Assembly: GCF_001908375.1 (NCBI RefSeq)
Contig: NZ_CP017241.1
Span: 2,111,001 to 2,175,000 of the forward strand
Source of the DNA: Rhizobium etli 8C-3
Lineage (GTDB): Bacteria; Pseudomonadota; Alphaproteobacteria; Rhizobiales; Rhizobiaceae
Reading direction: 5' to 3'
Length of the DNA stretch: 64,000 bases
In this document: one piece after another, positions 40,541 to 50,600 of the stretch
Layout of the letters: the number at the start of each line of letters is the position of its first letter
Numbering within the stretch: the stretch's first letter is position 1
Made by a program: the position numbers and the translations under genes
The notes under the pieces: generated by a model
Told to the model about the DNA's origin: nothing
The model's database searches: none
Seen by the model: the letters and a program-made list of their open reading frames with translations, nothing else

Positions 40541-40567
40541 GAGCTGCATGTTGGAAGGCATCCCAAG

Positions 40568-40589
40568 CGGCGGATTTTCCGCCGTTTTT
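40568..40589 (+). terminator. Terminator after the exported protein gene
   Basis: Stem CGGCGG (40568-40573) and CCGCCG (40579-40584) with a five-base loop, followed by TTTTT. It lies four bases before the end of the convergent folK gene. Confidence 0.85.
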
Positions 40590-40593
40590 CATG

Positions 40594-41121
40594 TCACGCG
40601 CTACGCCACCACTCGCGATTGGCGTCGGCGATCTCGATGCCTTGGATATCTGCTCGGGAAAGCCAATCCGCGACCGTCCGACCCTTAACGATGACGTCCG
40701 GCGCAAAATCTGCAAGCGGCATCAGAACGAAGCCTCGCTCGGTCATGCGCGGATGCGGCAGCTCCAGCCTCGGCGCCCCCTGTTCGATATCGTCGAAAGT
40801 CAAAAGATCGATGTCGAGCGTTCGCGGTCCCCAACGCTCGATGCGCTTGCGTTTCATGTCGCGCTCGATGCCGAGACAGACATCGAGCAGAGCCTCCGGT
40901 TCGAGCAAAGTATCGAGTGCTGCGCATGCATTAAAGAAGAAGGATTGGTCCGTCTTGCCCCAAGGCGGCGTGCGGTAGAGCCGCGAAACGGCGGTGACGC
41001 GGCAATCATCACGCCCGTCGAGCTTCCGCAGGGCGGCAGCCATCGATTTCACGGGATCGCCGAGATTGCCGCCGAGACCGAGCGTGGCGGGCCTGAAAGG
41101 ATCAGCCGGCAACGTGTTCAA
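40594..41121 (-). CDS. folK: HPPK (7,8-dihydro-6-hydroxymethylpterin pyrophosphokinase)
   Basis: A 175-residue enzyme of folate synthesis that pyrophosphorylates 6-hydroxymethyl-dihydropterin. Signature motifs are TLGLGGNLGDPVKSM, VSRLYRTPPWGKTDQSFFFNACA and RKRIERWGPRTLDIDLLTFDD with LPHPRMTERGFVLMPLADFAPD. It overlaps folB by 20 bases and closes the folP-folB-folK operon. Confidence 0.95.
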   Translation of the reverse strand: MNTLPADPFRPATLGLGGNLGDPVKSMAAALRKLDGRDDCRVTAVSRLYRTPPWGKTDQSFFFNACAALDTLLEPEALLDVCLGIERDMKRKRIERWGPRTLDIDLLTFDDIEQGAPRLELPHPRMTERGFVLMPLADFAPDVIVKGRTVADWLSRADIQGIEIADANREWWRSA

Positions 41122-41473
41122 TGCTCACCTGTACGAAATCGAGAACGCCGGGCACCGGCGCATTCGGCTTGCGCACCGTGATCTTGGCGCGCCTGATCTG
41201 ATGAAACTTTTCGCACAGGCCCTTGGCTATATCGAGCGCCAGCGCTTCGATCAAATTGCGGCGCTTGCCCGTGACGATGTCCTCGATCACTGTGAAGGCA
41301 ATCCCGTAATTGACGGTATCGTCGATCGAGTCGCTTTCGAGTGCACCGGCCGCGACGACGTCGAGCTCGGCATCGACAAAGAACCGCTGGCCGAGGAACT
41401 CTTCTTCGTCGTGAACACCGTGACGCGCAAAGAAGGCGCAGTTCTGCAGCGTGATTGTATATTTCGTGCGCAT
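41102..41473 (-). CDS. folB: Dihydroneopterin aldolase
   Basis: A 123-residue enzyme that converts dihydroneopterin to 6-hydroxymethyl-dihydropterin. The pattern ITLQNCAFFARHGVHDEEEFLGQRFFVDAELDV is diagnostic, with the catalytic Lys region in RRNLIEALALDIAKGLCEK. Its ATG shares one base with the folP stop and its end overlaps folK, so the three are translationally linked. Confidence 0.95.
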   Translation of the reverse strand: MRTKYTITLQNCAFFARHGVHDEEEFLGQRFFVDAELDVVAAGALESDSIDDTVNYGIAFTVIEDIVTGKRRNLIEALALDIAKGLCEKFHQIRRAKITVRKPNAPVPGVLDFVQVSIEHVAG

Positions 41474-42336
41474 CAGCCTTCTCTCCGCTCGTACTCCCGG
41501 CGCGCCGCCAGCATAGCATCCGCGACCGCCAGCGCATCCCTGTTGATTGCGACATTGTGCACCCGGAAAACCGCAGCACCCTGTAGCCTGAGCAGTGCGC
41601 TGCTTGCCGCAGTTGCAACATCGCGATCAGCCGCATTCCGTCCTGTGACCGCACCGACGAAGCGCTTTCGCGACGTTCCGGCCAGAAGCGGCAATCCGAA
41701 ACGCTGCAATTCAGCAAATCGCGCCATCAGTTCCAGATTCTCGTCGGCATCCTTGGCAAAGCCAAATCCCGGATCGAGGACGATCCGCTCGCGCATGACG
41801 CCTGCTTGCGCGGCGATCTCCAGGGAGCGCACCAAGAAATGGTATTGGTCCGCAATCACGTCCGGAAGCTTCTCGCGTTCGCGGCCCGTATGCATGAGGC
41901 AGAGCCCGGCGCCCGTATCGCTCGAAACCTTCGCGATCTCCGCGTCCTTCTGCAATCCGAAGACATCGTTGATGATATGCGCGCCTGCCCCGACGGCCAG
42001 CCGCGCCGTCTCCGCCCGGTAGGTGTCGATCGAAATCAGCGCATCGCTTTTGCCGCGCAGAGCCTCGATCACCGGCAGCACGCGGGACTGCTCTTGCGCG
42101 GGGCTGATTTCGGTAGCACCCGGACGTGTCGACTCCCCGCCGATATCGATGATCGCGGCGCCCTCGCTGACAGATTGAAGGGCATGCTCGACGGCGGCGT
42201 CCACGCTTTCGTAGCGTCCGCCATCCGAAAAAGAATCCGGCGTCACGTTGATGATCGCCATGATTACGCCGCGCGGCCCGAGTTCTATTTCGCGGCCATG
42301 CGCGACGCGCCAGAAACTGCTTCGAAGCTGTAGCAT
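41473..42336 (-). CDS. folP: Dihydropteroate synthase
   Basis: A 287-residue enzyme that joins p-aminobenzoate to hydroxymethyl-dihydropterin pyrophosphate. Family signatures IMAIINVTPDSFSDGG, IIDIGGESTRPGATEIS and LDPGFGFAKDADENLELM are intact; TSRKRFVGAV follows in the C-terminal part. It is first in the folP-folB-folK operon and divergent from the DUF922 gene. Sulfonamides target this enzyme class. Confidence 0.96.
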   Translation of the reverse strand: MLQLRSSFWRVAHGREIELGPRGVIMAIINVTPDSFSDGGRYESVDAAVEHALQSVSEGAAIIDIGGESTRPGATEISPAQEQSRVLPVIEALRGKSDALISIDTYRAETARLAVGAGAHIINDVFGLQKDAEIAKVSSDTGAGLCLMHTGREREKLPDVIADQYHFLVRSLEIAAQAGVMRERIVLDPGFGFAKDADENLELMARFAELQRFGLPLLAGTSRKRFVGAVTGRNAADRDVATAASSALLRLQGAAVFRVHNVAINRDALAVADAMLAARREYERREG

Positions 42337-42440
42337 CGGGGTTTATCCCATTGATAATAAAAAAAGCCGACGACCCTATATTGCGCTCGCGGTGGCTATG
42401 CCCCAAGCTCCGCCAAACTTCAACACGGGTAGCGTCAAGA

Positions 42441-43061
42441 ATGCCTTCCGCATCGCGTTATATGCGTTTCGTCCTTGCTTTTTCCATGACGGTTGCCCTT
42501 TGCATTCCCGCCTCGGCTCAAGTCGTTGCGACCAAAAGCTACTCCTATTTCGATGTCCGCGGAAAGAGTGCCGGCGAACTCGATGAGGAACTGAGCCGTC
42601 GCGGACCGACGGCGAGCGGCTCGTCGGCGCGCCACCCCGGGGCCACGAAAATCCGCTTCGGCGGCGAGGCGACCTACGTGCAGAGCAACGGCCGCTGCCG
42701 CATCTCCAGTGCAAAGGTGACCGTTCACACGCAGATCATCCTGCCGCGCTGGCGAAACCGCAACGGCGCCAGCAAACAGCTGTCGACGATCTGGGATGCA
42801 CTTTCGAGCGACATCAAACGGCATGAGGAGCGGCACGCGGAAATCGCCCGCACCCAGGCACGTGTCATGGAAAGACGGATCCTCGCGCTGCCCGCCCAGC
42901 ACAGCTGTGGAGCCATGCAGGAGCTCGTTACGGAAGCGTCTAATCGCGGGATAGAAGAACACGACAGGTTGCAGGCCCGTTTCGATCGCATCGAGGCGGT
43001 CAACTTTCAGAGCAGGATGATGCGCTTGCTCAACAAACGACTGGGTTCGTCCGGCCGATAA
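42441..43061 (+). CDS. DUF922-like exported putative zinc protease
   Basis: A 206-residue exported protein (signal peptide about residues 1-27, ending IPASAQ). An HEERH motif, a form of HExxH, lies at residues 128-132 (DIKRHEERHAEIART), as in the DUF922 family of predicted secreted Zn-dependent proteases. The region before it is a two-stranded beta segment around YSYFDVRGKSAGELDEELSRRGP, and a cysteine pair (C86, C153) could be a disulfide. Activity has not been shown for the family. ATG 42462 is an alternative start. Confidence 0.8.
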   Translation: MPSASRYMRFVLAFSMTVALCIPASAQVVATKSYSYFDVRGKSAGELDEELSRRGPTASGSSARHPGATKIRFGGEATYVQSNGRCRISSAKVTVHTQIILPRWRNRNGASKQLSTIWDALSSDIKRHEERHAEIARTQARVMERRILALPAQHSCGAMQELVTEASNRGIEEHDRLQARFDRIEAVNFQSRMMRLLNKRLGSSGR

Positions 43062-43177
43062 GCAGGTAATATCGTTAGCTGAGCAACGAAACCGATGCGA
43101 CCCTTTCCTTCTCCAAAGCCTGTTAATGACGAAAATTAGAGATATGCGACTCAACCCGCACGCGCTAATATGAACAC

Positions 43178-43317
43178 ATTCAGAAGTTCAGGTGGTTGAC
43201 CTCACCTTCTGTTGCTGGGTTCTCCTGGCGCGTTCTAAGCCGCGGGCGGTCCTCCCTCGTCCGATGGTTATGCGCCCGCCTCGCCTCGCACGTCATCTGG
43301 CGCGCGAGGCTTTTTTT
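43178..43317 (+). ncRNA. Candidate small RNA with strong terminator
   Basis: A 263-base gap holds a G+C-rich, highly structured stretch and no gene. A TAATAT -10 element is at 43166-43171, giving a start near 43178. Stem one pairs AGGTG and CACCT at about 43190-43207. A second stem pairs GCGGGC (43242-43247) with GCCCGC (43274-43279), and its loop displays TCCTCCCTCG, an anti-Shine-Dalgarno-like motif common in rhizobial trans-acting sRNAs. The end is an ideal terminator: GCCTCGC (43283-43289), GCGAGGC (43304-43310), then seven Ts. No convincing -35 is visible. It could be one of the known alpha-r/suhB-type families; I cannot confirm this. Confidence 0.6.
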
Positions 43318-43324
43318 GCGCTGA

Positions 43325-43645
43325 TCAGGCCTGCCGCTCGGGCACGTGGACGATAAGTCCGTCGAGCACCGCCTTCATTCTGATCTGGCAGGAAAGCCGC
43401 GAAGTCGGGCGCACATCGAAAGCGAAGTCCAGCATGTCTTCTTCCATCGCTTCGGGCGGACCGACGCGCTCGGCCCATTCCTCGTCGACATAAACATGAC
43501 AGGTCGCACAGGCGCACGCGCCGCCGCACTCGGCCTCTATGCCAGGCACCGAGTTGCGCACGGCATTCTCCATCACGGTGGAGCCTTGATCGACATCCAG
43601 ATCGAAGCGCGTGCCGTCGAAGGCAACGATAGTCAGTTTGGGCAT
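43325..43645 (-). CDS. Adrenodoxin-type 2Fe-2S ferredoxin
   Basis: A 106-residue ferredoxin of the bacterial FdxB/adrenodoxin class. Cluster ligands are the four cysteines in [13 protein letters not shown] and [35 protein letters not shown] is a typical start. Such ferredoxins give electrons to P450s, cluster-assembly factors or oxygenases; the partner is not encoded next to it. Confidence 0.93.
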   Translation of the reverse strand: MPKLTIVAFDGTRFDLDVDQGSTVMENAVRNSVPGIEAECGGACACATCHVYVDEEWAERVGPPEAMEEDMLDFAFDVRPTSRLSCQIRMKAVLDGLIVHVPERQA

Positions 43646-43848
43646 GATGCTTTCCGGTATTACATGAAGAGGGAGGGTCGAAATTTTTCTTCCAACAAAT
43701 CCGATGGGCAGTCAACATCGACCGCGTCTACGGCTTCATTCCATATTTAAAAGCGACGGGCTTTTCCATTTGCGTCATACCGCTGGCCACAAAAAGACCC
43801 GCTGTTCCGGAATGGAGCAGCGGGCCGAGTGGCTTAAGATGCTCGGCT

Positions 43849-44217
43849 CTAGCGGCTGAGCTTGAGAATGAAATTTTCGGCTTCGACGACGGCGGCTCCG
43901 ACAGCGGCCATGCACGCTGCATTTGCGCAATTATTCTCGAACATGTCCGCCGCTTCGGACACCTGGAAAGCCCCAACCGCGCTCGCTGCCCCCTTCAGCC
44001 GATGGGCAGCAGCTTGCATCTTCTTTGCATCGCCCGACGAAATTTCCTGCAGGCAGGCGCGTGCCTGGCGCGCAAACATCTTAAGGACCTCGACTTCGAG
44101 TGCCTTGTCGCCCATCGTCTGCTTTGCCAGATGCACAAGGTCGATTGGGCGTGACTTCGAGGGACAAGGCCCGTTTGAATTATCCGGCGCCTCGAACGCA
44201 ATACTGACTGCTGCCAT
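43849..44217 (-). CDS. Hpt (histidine phosphotransfer) domain protein
   Basis: A 122-residue four-helix Hpt protein. The phosphoacceptor His72 lies in AAAHRLKGAASAVGA, the standard HxxKG motif. It can pass phosphate between a hybrid kinase and a response regulator, but it has no kinase gene beside it. It is divergent from the GPR-like gene and shares an intergenic region with two CtrA-type boxes. It is not ChpT, the CckA partner, which is a longer pseudo-kinase protein. Confidence 0.9.
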   Translation of the reverse strand: MAAVSIAFEAPDNSNGPCPSKSRPIDLVHLAKQTMGDKALEVEVLKMFARQARACLQEISSGDAKKMQAAAHRLKGAASAVGAFQVSEAADMFENNCANAACMAAVGAAVVEAENFILKLSR

Positions 44218-44324
44218 TGTGCCAATTCTCCCGTCTTTACCCCACAGGTGGATTCACACTGCGGTTGGAGAGTGGCGATCTCGTTAAATTCTGGCACATC
44301 GAAGCCGGAATTCTCCCGCTATGG

Positions 44325-44339
44325 TTAACAACCGCTTAA
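44325..44339. promoter_or_regulatory. CtrA-type box 1
   Basis: TTAA (44325-44328), seven bases, TTAA (44336-44339), followed by C: exact TTAA-N7-TTAA consensus for CtrA. Confidence 0.75.
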
Positions 44340-44387
44340 CACCCCTAAATTATTGGTTTTTCGACGTCCCTCCGTCGTTAAATTATG

Positions 44388-44402
44388 TTAACAACTGGTT
44401 AA
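44388..44402. promoter_or_regulatory. CtrA-type box 2
   Basis: TTAA (44388-44391), seven bases, TTAA (44399-44402): a second exact CtrA consensus, 63 bases from the first. An extra TTAA at 44378 is spaced six bases from the first half. Confidence 0.75.
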
Positions 44403-44682
44403 TGGACGGTGATTAGCAAGGCTTCATTAATTGTCTCGGAAGCCCGGATGTGTCACTACGATACTAGTAGAGTAGGTTTGTGGTACGCGCCTTTGCTGGC
44501 CAAGTGGATAGTGGTAATGTTTTGATACCGTCCGTTTGAAAAAGCGGCTATCTACTCTGAAATGACATGCTTATCCGTCCGACGGGCTCGGATGGGAAGG
44601 TCAGAGGCAAAGGTTGGAATCCGGATGCGGCACTGTCCGGGGATGCGGCTGAACCGGCTGAGATGTAACGAGGCGTAACCGA

Positions 44683-47600
44683 ATGGCGAACAACAAGTAT
44701 AGCGAGTCGATCGAGGACAAGGCGTTCAAAGCATTGGACGAAGCCCTCCAGATTGACTTCAGCCAGCAGAAGGCGCCGCCTCGCGGCGCTAAAACGCCTG
44801 ACGCCCCGGAGGCCAATGTGTCCGATACGCCCTCTGCCCGCAGCAGCCAGCAGGACCAGGATGACAGCCAGCGCCGCCGCGGCCGCGGCTCCCGGGCAGA
44901 GCAGGTAGCCCGCACCCCAGCGCTGGCCGCGGCCAACGATGCCAATCGCATGACTGCGGCCTCCATTCTCAAATCGCTGGACGGCGGCTCGACGCGCTCG
45001 GCCGTGCGCAATGCCACGCTCTTCTCGCTGCTGTGGATCGTCGGCGGCGTTGGCCTGATGGCCTTGCTCTACTCGCCGCAGATTTGGCAGATCCGTTCCG
45101 TCACGGATCTCGTGGCACTCCCCGGCGTCATTGCCGGTGTCATCGGCATCATCGTGCCGGTGCTTCTGTTCTATGCCTTTGCAATCATGATCTCGCGCGC
45201 CCAGGACATGCGCAACGCCGCCCGCTCCATGGCGGAAGTGGCTCTGCGCCTCTCCGAGCCGGAAACAATCGCATCCGAACGCATCATGACGGTCGGCCAA
45301 GCCGTTCGCCGTGAAGTCTCCGCCATGAACGAAGGCATCGAGCGCACGATCGCGCGCGCCTCCGAGCTTGAAACCCTGGTTCACTCCGAAGTCAACGCGC
45401 TTGAGCGCAGCTATGCCGATAATGAACTGCGCGTGCGTGGTCTGGTTCATGAATTGGGCTCCGAGCGCGAAGCCATCGTCAATCACGCGGAGCGTATCCG
45501 CAGCTCGATCGTCGGCGTCCATGACCAGCTGAAGGAAGACCTTTCGCTCGCAACGGAAGAGATCGCGGTGCGCCTTGCAACGTCAGGCGAAGCCTTCGCA
45601 TCGATGATCGACACCCGGGCTGCGACGCTGACGGAAAAATCGGAAACCGCGATCCAGTCGCTCGGCTCGCTCCTCGCAGCCAAGACCGACTCGCTGCTGC
45701 AGACGCTGACGTCCTCCGGTTTTGCGCTGGCGCACGAATTCGACACGCGCCTGGAATCACTCACCTCCAACCTCAATGATCGCGGTGAGCAGTTGCTTAG
45801 CCAGTTCGAAACGCGTGCCTCCACTATGGACAGCAGCGCCGAGAAGCTGAATGCGGCGTTGAACGACCGCGCCCGCCAACTGAACGAAATCCTGATTGCC
45901 CGCACCCGCGAAATAAACGAAAGTCTGACCGGCGGCGAACGCGAGATCACCGGCACGCTCGACGACGTGCTTGCCAAGCTCAACGCATCGCTCGACGATA
46001 AGAGCGCGAGCTTCCGTCAGAGCCTGCAGTCCAGCGCCGACGACGCCATCATGGACCTCGACCTGCGCTCCGGATTCTTCGACGAGCGCCTGCAGGCAAC
46101 CGTCGCCCAGATGTCGACCGCCTTCGACGAGCGCGTGGCGGAATTTGCAAATGCCTTCGATAAGCGCGCCGGTTCGCTCGACACCAAGTTGATGGAAAGC
46201 CTCGCGCGCATCAACGAGACGCTGGCCGGTGGCTCGGAATCGATCGACGGCATCCTCAATTCCAGCATCGAGCGCCTTGGCGCCTCGATGACCGACCAGT
46301 CCTTTGCGCTGGCCACCGCGCTGAGCACCGGCCAGGAGGTTATTGAAAGCTCTCTCGGCAGCAAGGTCGACGAAATCTCGAATGCTCTTTTGGCCCGCAC
46401 CAGCGAGATCACGTCTGCCCTTCAGTCTGCGAGCGGCGGGATTTCGGAGGCGCTCGCCGTGGGTGTTTCCGAGTTGCATGGCAGCCTTTCGGCCCGCACC
46501 AGCGAGATCACTTCTGCGTTGCAGTCTGCAAGCGGCGAGATTTCTGAGGTGCTCGCCTCGGGCGTTTCCGACCTGCATGGCAGCCTTTCCGGCCGCACCA
46601 GCGAACTCACCTTCGCGCTGCAGAGCGCAAAGGATGAAATTTCTGAGACTCTGGCGTCCGGCACCACCGATCTGCGGACGAACCTTTCGAGCCAAACCGG
46701 CAAGCTGACCTCCGCGTTGAAAAATGCTAAAAGCGAGCTCTCCGAGGCTCTCACATCCGGCACGTCAGAGCTGCAGGCGAATCTCTCGGGCCGCACCAGC
46801 GAATTGGCATCGGCCCTGCAGAACGCCACCGGCGAAATTTCGCTGGCACTGGCAACCGGCACCTCCGAACTCCATAACAATCTTGCGGCGCGTTCGACCG
46901 AATTCCGCGAGACCCTGCTGTCGACCACGTCCGACCTCACGGCTGCCGTCTCCGCAGGCACGGAGCAGATAACTTCGGCATTCGGCCGCGCCGACGAGCT
47001 CAACAACGTTATCTCCCAGCGCGCCGCTGCGATCACGCACGCCCTGGATTCTGCCCATGAACGCATCGACGGTGTCATGGCCGAACGCAGCAGCGCGCTC
47101 GTCAGCGCGCTCTCCAGCAACCACGATCGCCTCGCCGACGCCCTTGACGAAAAAACGATGGCGCTCGCCATATCGCTGGACGACAGCCAGAGCCGCTTCG
47201 ACAGCGCACTTGAAGCCCGCACCAGCGCGCTCCTCGATACCGTTGCAGGTGCTGAGGCCCGGGTTGCCGGCGCCTTCACCGACAAGGCAGAGGGGATCCG
47301 CAGCGCTTATACTGACAACCAGGAGCGGCTCGAAAGGTCGCTCAGCGAGCACGTCGCGGTGCTTTCCTCGACACTCTCGAGCAGCAACAACCGTCTTGAG
47401 ACGCTGACGGGCGAAGCAGCCGCACGGATGGAATCGCTTACCAGCGAAGCTGCCGCCCGCATCGACAGCGGCCTTGCATCGGCCCATGATCGCATCCGCG
47501 CAACGCTGGACGACCGCGCCAACGCCATCAGCCTTTCGCTCAGCGACGCGCATTCGCAGCTCAAAAATACGCTGTCCGACCAGGCGACGACCATCGGCGC

Positions 47601-50600
47601 CTCGGTCGCTGCAAGCGCCAGCATGCTCGAAATGTCGCTGGAAGATCATGAAGCCTCCATCCGTCAGACGATCGACAGCAGCGCCAGGTCGCTCGAAGAG
47701 CGCCTGCGTGAAGGCGCCGGCCAGATCGCCGGCCGCTTCCAGGATGCGGCAAGCGAAATCTCGCGTTCGGCCGAGACTTTCTCCATGCACCTCGATCAGT
47801 CGATAGACGGTATGACCGGCCGTTTCGCCGAAACCGGTTCGCGCGTCGAAGCAGGCCTTGCCGCTCTCGAAAACCGCATCCGCGACGGCGTCGGCGGAGT
47901 CGCAACGCAGGTAGATGCCGCAGGCAGCCGCCTTGCCGAAACACTCAACGACAGCATTTCGCAACTGCGCGAACTCGGCGACGATGCCGCCTTGCGCGTT
48001 ACGACTGTCCTGGAAAGCACGAGCGATACGCTTACCGGCGCAATCGATGAGCGCACGGCAAGCCTTGCCGGCGCAATCGACGAACGCACAGCAAGTCTCG
48101 CAGCTGCTATTGGCGAGCGGGCTTTGGCTCTGACCGCCGCTGTCGATGAACGCGCTGCAAATCTAACGATGACGATCGACGATCGTGCCGCAAATCTCGC
48201 AACCTCCATCGACGACCGCACGGCAAACCTTGCACAGGCGATGCACCGCGGCAGCGAGCACATCGACGAACGCCTGTCCACCATGGACCGGGCGCTCACC
48301 CTTGGCCTCAACGCCGTCAACCAGACGATCGAAGGCAAGGCCGCCGGCCTCGCCTCGACGCTGCGCAGCGCCGTGGCCGATGCTGCCCAGGGCATGGATG
48401 CCGAAGCCGCACGCACGGCGGAACTGATGGCCCGCACTGGTCAGCAGTTTACAGAAGGTCTTGACCAGAAGAGCGGCGAGTTCGCGCGCGCCATGGATGA
48501 ACGCTCCGAACAGATCGTCGGCCGGGTTTCCGAAGCGCAGAACCGTCTCGCAAGCCAGGCAGCCGCCGTCGCTCAGACCTTTTCCGAGGCGGGCAATGCG
48601 ATCGTCAACAAGGTCGCAGAAGCCGAAACGCTGGTTAGCGGCCAGGTGAATGCCATTTCGCAGGTTCTCTCGGAGGCCCAGTCGTCGCTGGAGAGCCGCG
48701 GCGACGCAATCCGTTCGACGATCGCAAGCGCCAGCGAAGGCATCGCCACGACCATGTCGGACGTCGACAGGGCTCTTGAAGCCCGCAGCAGCGCGATCCG
48801 CTCCGGTTTGGAAGAGCGCGCACGCGAAATCGATGCGACCTTGAGCGACGTTGAAAAGGCGCTCGAAGCCCGCGGCCATACGATCCGCTCGACGCTCGAC
48901 GAGCGCACCCGCGAGCTCAACTCCATGCTCGCCGGCCGTTCTTCCGAATTGTCGCGCCTGATCGACGAAACCGCGAATCCGATGATCGAACGCTACACGG
49001 AAGCTGGCAAGGAGGCTGCGGCCCGCATCGCCGCCGCCGCCGAGCAGAGCGCGGACCGCCTGCGCGCCGAAAACGCAGTCCTGGCGAATGCGATCGCGGC
49101 GCGCACCGAGAGCGCTTCCACGGCGGTCAATGCGATTGAAACGAGCCTGCTGGCCAACGTCAACGCCCTCATCGAGCGTCTGTCCGAAAATAGTGCGTCG
49201 ATGGCAGGTATGATGAACCGTGCGGCGGAAGATCTTGCCAATGTCGATGGCCGCCTCGGCGAGACCACCTCGCGCTTCACGGACTCGGCGTCGAAGGCGG
49301 CAGAGATGGTTTCCGCCTCGACCCGTCTTCTCGAAGGCAAGGTCGACCGCCTCTCAGACATATCGGGCCAGACATTGGCACAGGTCGGGGGCATCATCAG
49401 CCGCTTCGACGAGCACTCGAAAGTTCTAAGTCAGGCTTCAAACCTGCTCGCAGCTGCGCAGTCTAATCTTGTCTCGACACTGGAGGAACGCGAAGGCGCG
49501 CTGCAAACCCTCTCCGTCGGCCTCGTCCAACGTTCAGAAGAGATCGAAAAGACCATGCGCGCCCTCTCCAGCATGGTCGAGAATGCGTTCGAGCGTGCCG
49601 AGCAGCGCTCCAACCAGGTCACCGGCAATCTGCGCCAGGGCGTGCAATCCTCCTTCGCCGACATCGGCCGCGTTCTTTCGGACGCGGAAAAGCGCGCCGA
49701 GGAAGCCGCCGAGGCGATGCGCAGCTCAATCGTCAAGGCTGGCGAAGAAGCAAACGCAACGATCGAGGGTACCTTCGACAATGCCGAACGCCGCTCGAAC
49801 GACTTGGTGAACCGCCTACGCGGCGGGCTGACCGCGTCGCTTTCGGATGTCGAGCGGATGCTGGGCGAGGCAGGCCGCGCATCGGACGGTGCTGCCCAGC
49901 AGCTCCGGGAATCGCTTCGCGAAGCCGTCGAGGAAGCGGTTGCACGTTTCTCCGGCGCCACCGACGAAATCCGCCGTTCTGCCGGCGATATCCGCAAAGA
50001 ACTCGACATGACGCGCAGCGAATTGAAGCGCGGTGCATTCGACCTTCCAGAAGAAGCCAAGGAAAGTGCGGCCGCAATGCGCCGCGCCGTTGCCGAGCAG
50101 ATCAAGGCGCTGCAGGATATTTCGCAGATCGTCAGCCGTTCCACGCAGCAGCTTGAAATCTCCGAGCCGGTCGCCCGCGCCGCCGCACAGGCCCAGCCCG
50201 TTCCGCGCCCGGCGCCGGCGGTCCAGCAGCCTGGTCCGACGCCCGCCCGTCCGGCCGTCGTCGAAGACGGCTTTGCGCTCCGCGGCACGATCGCTCCGCC
50301 GGTATCGCCTGCCCCGCAGCGCGCCGCGCCTGTACCGGCCACGCCTGCCCGTCAGGAAACCGGCGGCTGGATCAGCGACCTGCTGCGCGGCGCCTCGCGC
50401 GATGAAGGCGCCGAGGACGCGCCGACTGCACGCCCGGCAGCCCCGGCAGCCCCGGCCGCCCAGCCCGCGCCGGCACAGCGCAGCGCCGATAATCGCAATC
50501 CGCGCCACGTCGTGGAATCGCTGAATTCGCTCTCGGTCGATATCGCCCGTGCGATCGACCACGACGCCTCGGTCGATCTGTGGCGCCGTTATCAGCGCGG

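Larger units (their letters stand above)
44218..44682. other. Intergenic region with CtrA-type boxes
   Basis: A 465-base divergent intergenic region between the Hpt gene and the GPR-like gene. The 44320-44405 part is A/T-rich and contains four TTAA half-sites, two of which form perfect boxes. The remaining part up to 44682 is a long candidate leader for the GPR-like gene without a visible gene. Confidence 0.7.

Noticed and set aside
42435..43154. A 239-codon minus-strand frame opposite the DUF922 gene
   Set aside because: Antisense of a gene with signal peptide and HExxH motif; no domain in the minus-strand frame.
46396..46989. The 99-base repeats as a possible CRISPR or mobile repeat array
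   Set aside because: Repeats are in frame, contiguous without spacers, and encode helical protein units.
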